From the NCBI GenBank assembly GCA_015062635.1, contig SUUF01000022.1, positions 17,117-23,428 on the forward strand: a DNA stretch of 6,312 nt, read 5' to 3'. How positions within the stretch are numbered: position 1 is the stretch's first letter; each line of letters opens with the position of its first letter. Below, in pieces: positions 5,332 through 6,312 of the stretch. A program made the translations under genes and the position numbers. Under the pieces are notes generated by a model. That model ran no database searches. It had not been told where the DNA came from and saw nothing but the letters and a program-made list of their open reading frames with translations. This stretch comes from Coriobacteriaceae bacterium (GTDB lineage: Bacteria > Actinomycetota > Coriobacteriia > Coriobacteriales > Eggerthellaceae).

Positions 5332-6222
5332 CGCCTGCATATCGGGCGGAAGCGGGCTTTCCGCAACGATGCGCGCGCCGGTGATGGGATGCGCCAGCGC
5401 CACATGATGCGAATGCAACGCCGGACGCGCGATGAGCGCAGATGCCGCCCCGTACGTTTCGTCGCCCACGAGCGGGTGCCCCGCATGCGAGAAATGGATG
5501 CGGATTTGATGGGTGCGCCCGGTCTCCAACCGCACGCGCACCAATGAGCAGCGGGAACCATCGGGCGCCGTCAGGCGGCGCACCACCCAAAACCGCGTGA
5601 GGGCCGGTTTGCCATCGGGCACCACGCCGAATGCATTGGGGCTCGTGGACACCTTCCCGAGCGGCGCATCGATGGTTCCGGCGTCCGCCTCGAGCCACCC
5701 CGAGCACACCGCCAGGTATTCGCGTGCGAAGGCGCCGGTATGCAACTGCTGCTGCAGGCGTTCCTTCGCCAACGAGTGCCGCGCGAACACCGCGATGCCC
5801 GACGTGCCCGCATCCAGGCGGTGCACGGCCTGCAAACCGCCCGCCATGCCGCGAGCCTTAAGCCAGCCCGCCACGCGGTTCGCAAGCGTGCCCCGGGCGT
5901 GCCCCGGGCTCGGGTACATCACGATGCCGGCGGGCTTATCCACCACCAGCAGGCCCGCATCGACATGTAGCATGCGCACGGCCGAGAACTCGGGTTCCAT
6001 ATCGGTCGCGCTCCCCGGCAGCCCGGGGGCGTCGTAGGCAAGCGCGACCGTCTGCCCGGCGCGCACCTTCTCGTTCACGCGCACGGACATGCCATCCACG
6101 CGAACACCGCCGTCAACCTGCTTCGCGCGGCGCACGCATCCATCGCTTACACGAAGGCGCTGCCGCAGCACGTCATACACGCGCGTGCCATCGTATGCGG
6201 GTTCCACTATGCAGGCGATCAT
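5320..6222 (-). CDS. RluA-family rRNA/tRNA pseudouridine synthase
   Basis: The protein has 300 residues from the ATG at 6222 (302 from the ATG at 6228). It isomerises specific uridines to pseudouridine in structured RNA, most likely 23S rRNA as RluC/RluD do, or tRNA; the exact site cannot be told. The N-terminal 65 residues resemble an S4 RNA-binding domain (YDVLRQRL ... GGVRVDG). The catalytic domain has LLVVDKPAGIVMYPSPGH (about 91-108), the motif HRLDAGTSG with catalytic Asp137, and RTHQIRIH (236-243), followed by the usual HPLVGDETYG. For the start at 6222 a GGGGG ribosome site lies at good distance; the ATG at 6228 is too close to it for normal initiation but would suit a leaderless mRNA. 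An in-frame start at 6288 adds 20 residues unlike the family and crosses the TATAAT. The 3' end overlaps the small basic gene tail to tail by 12 nt. The paralogue (RluA, C or D) is not assigned. Confidence 0.93.
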   Translation of the reverse strand: MIACIVEPAYDGTRVYDVLRQRLRVSDGCVRRAKQVDGGVRVDGMSVRVNEKVRAGQTVALAYDAPGLPGSATDMEPEFSAVRMLHVDAGLLVVDKPAGIVMYPSPGHARGTLANRVAGWLKARGMAGGLQAVHRLDAGTSGIAVFARHSLAKERLQQQLHTGAFAREYLAVCSGWLEADAGTIDAPLGKVSTSPNAFGVVPDGKPALTRFWVVRRLTAPDGSRCSLVRVRLETGRTHQIRIHFSHAGHPLVGDETYGAASALIARPALHSHHVALAHPITGARIVAESPLPPDMQALVL

Positions 6223-6234
6223 CTTCATGCCCCC

Positions 6235-6265
6235 ATTATACGGATGGGCCGAAAGCGCAAGGCAA
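6235..6265 (-). promoter_or_regulatory. Candidate promoter immediately before the RluA-family gene
   Basis: The minus strand has a perfect TATAAT at 6235-6240. The only reasonable -35 is TTGCCT (6260-6265) at a wide spacing of 19 bp. The box is 6 nt from the ATG at 6228 and 12 nt from that at 6222, so transcription would begin on or next to the first ATG. It shares CGTATAATGGG with the oxidoreductase promoter. If an upstream gene ends at 6236-6238, this would be an internal promoter or a coincidence of its TAA stop. Confidence 0.5.
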
Positions 6266-6312
6266 GCGGGGCAAGTCGAACGCGCCACCGGACTCGTACT
6301 TCCGGGCGTGCA
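6236..6312 (-). CDS. Possible 3' end of an upstream minus-strand gene (partial)
   Basis: One minus-strand frame is open from the right edge to a TAA at 6236-6238 and would end a protein with KYESGGAFDLPRLPCAFGPSV. Nineteen of its 24 codons end in G or C, against 14 and 15 in the other two minus frames, which is the pattern of a real gene here. It would end 7 to 13 nt before the RluA-family start, the spacing of an operon pair. The fragment is too short to recognise a family, and a non-coding edge remains possible. Confidence 0.35.
   Translation of the reverse strand, partial: HARKYESGGAFDLPRLPCAFGPSV

Noticed and set aside
5109..5384. Plus-strand frame with VVKWFNST, similar to the start of cold-shock proteins
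   Set aside because: Only a few residues match and no RNP motifs follow. The frame competes with the better-supported GTG-started small gene.
6244..6312. Plus-strand ATG at 6244 opening a basic frame to the right edge
   Set aside because: No ribosome site, and poorer codon third-position bias than the opposite minus-strand frame.

Overview
The window comes from a GC-rich bacterial chromosome. The genes use G/C at most third codon positions. The content is an iron-sulfur flavoprotein, a [NiFe]-hydrogenase nickel chaperone, a GT4 glycosyltransferase and an RluA-type pseudouridine synthase. This suits an anaerobic actinobacterium of the Coriobacteriia/Eggerthellaceae type. The taxonomic guess rests on composition and protein flavour only, with no database search.

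Layout from left to right. Positions 1-56 are an edge fragment that cannot be resolved, possibly the 3' end of a plus-strand gene. A perfect 11-bp inverted repeat (54-82) follows and contains the hypA stop codon. The minus strand then carries a two-gene unit, read right to left: a ~983-residue multi-cluster Fe-S/FAD/NAD(P) oxidoreductase (449-3400), then hypA (80-424), separated by 24 nt. A TATAAT box at 3441-3446 and a clear AGGAG ribosome site place the oxidoreductase start at 3400. From 3447 to about 3788 there is a stretch with no convincing gene but with hairpins and a 16-nt motif repeated 60 nt apart. A likely Rho-independent terminator (3789-3823, minus) ends the GT4 glycosyltransferase gene (3892-5091, minus).

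The 84-nt gap 5092-5175 looks like a compact divergent promoter region. To its right, on the plus strand, lies a small gene of 51 codons (5176-5331, GTG start, strong GGAGG site). It encodes a very basic, glycine-rich protein with no acidic residue. Its 3' end overlaps by 12 nt the 3' end of the convergent RluA-family gene (5320 to 6222 or 6228, minus). That gene has a perfect TATAAT only 6 nt before its first candidate ATG, so its mRNA may be leaderless or nearly so. The right edge (6236-6312) may hold the last codons of another minus-strand gene.

Functionally, the oxidoreductase/hypA pair points to redox and hydrogenase-related metabolism. HypA would supply nickel to a [NiFe] hydrogenase encoded elsewhere, while the flavoprotein would exchange electrons between NAD(P)H and Fe-S or ferredoxin-like partners. 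The glycosyltransferase (envelope or glycoconjugate assembly) and the pseudouridine synthase (RNA modification) look like separate housekeeping units. No complete mobile element, CRISPR array, rRNA or tRNA was seen. The points most worth a second look are the small basic gene, the REP-like palindrome at the hypA stop, the structured intergenic region and the possible leaderless start of the RluA-family gene.
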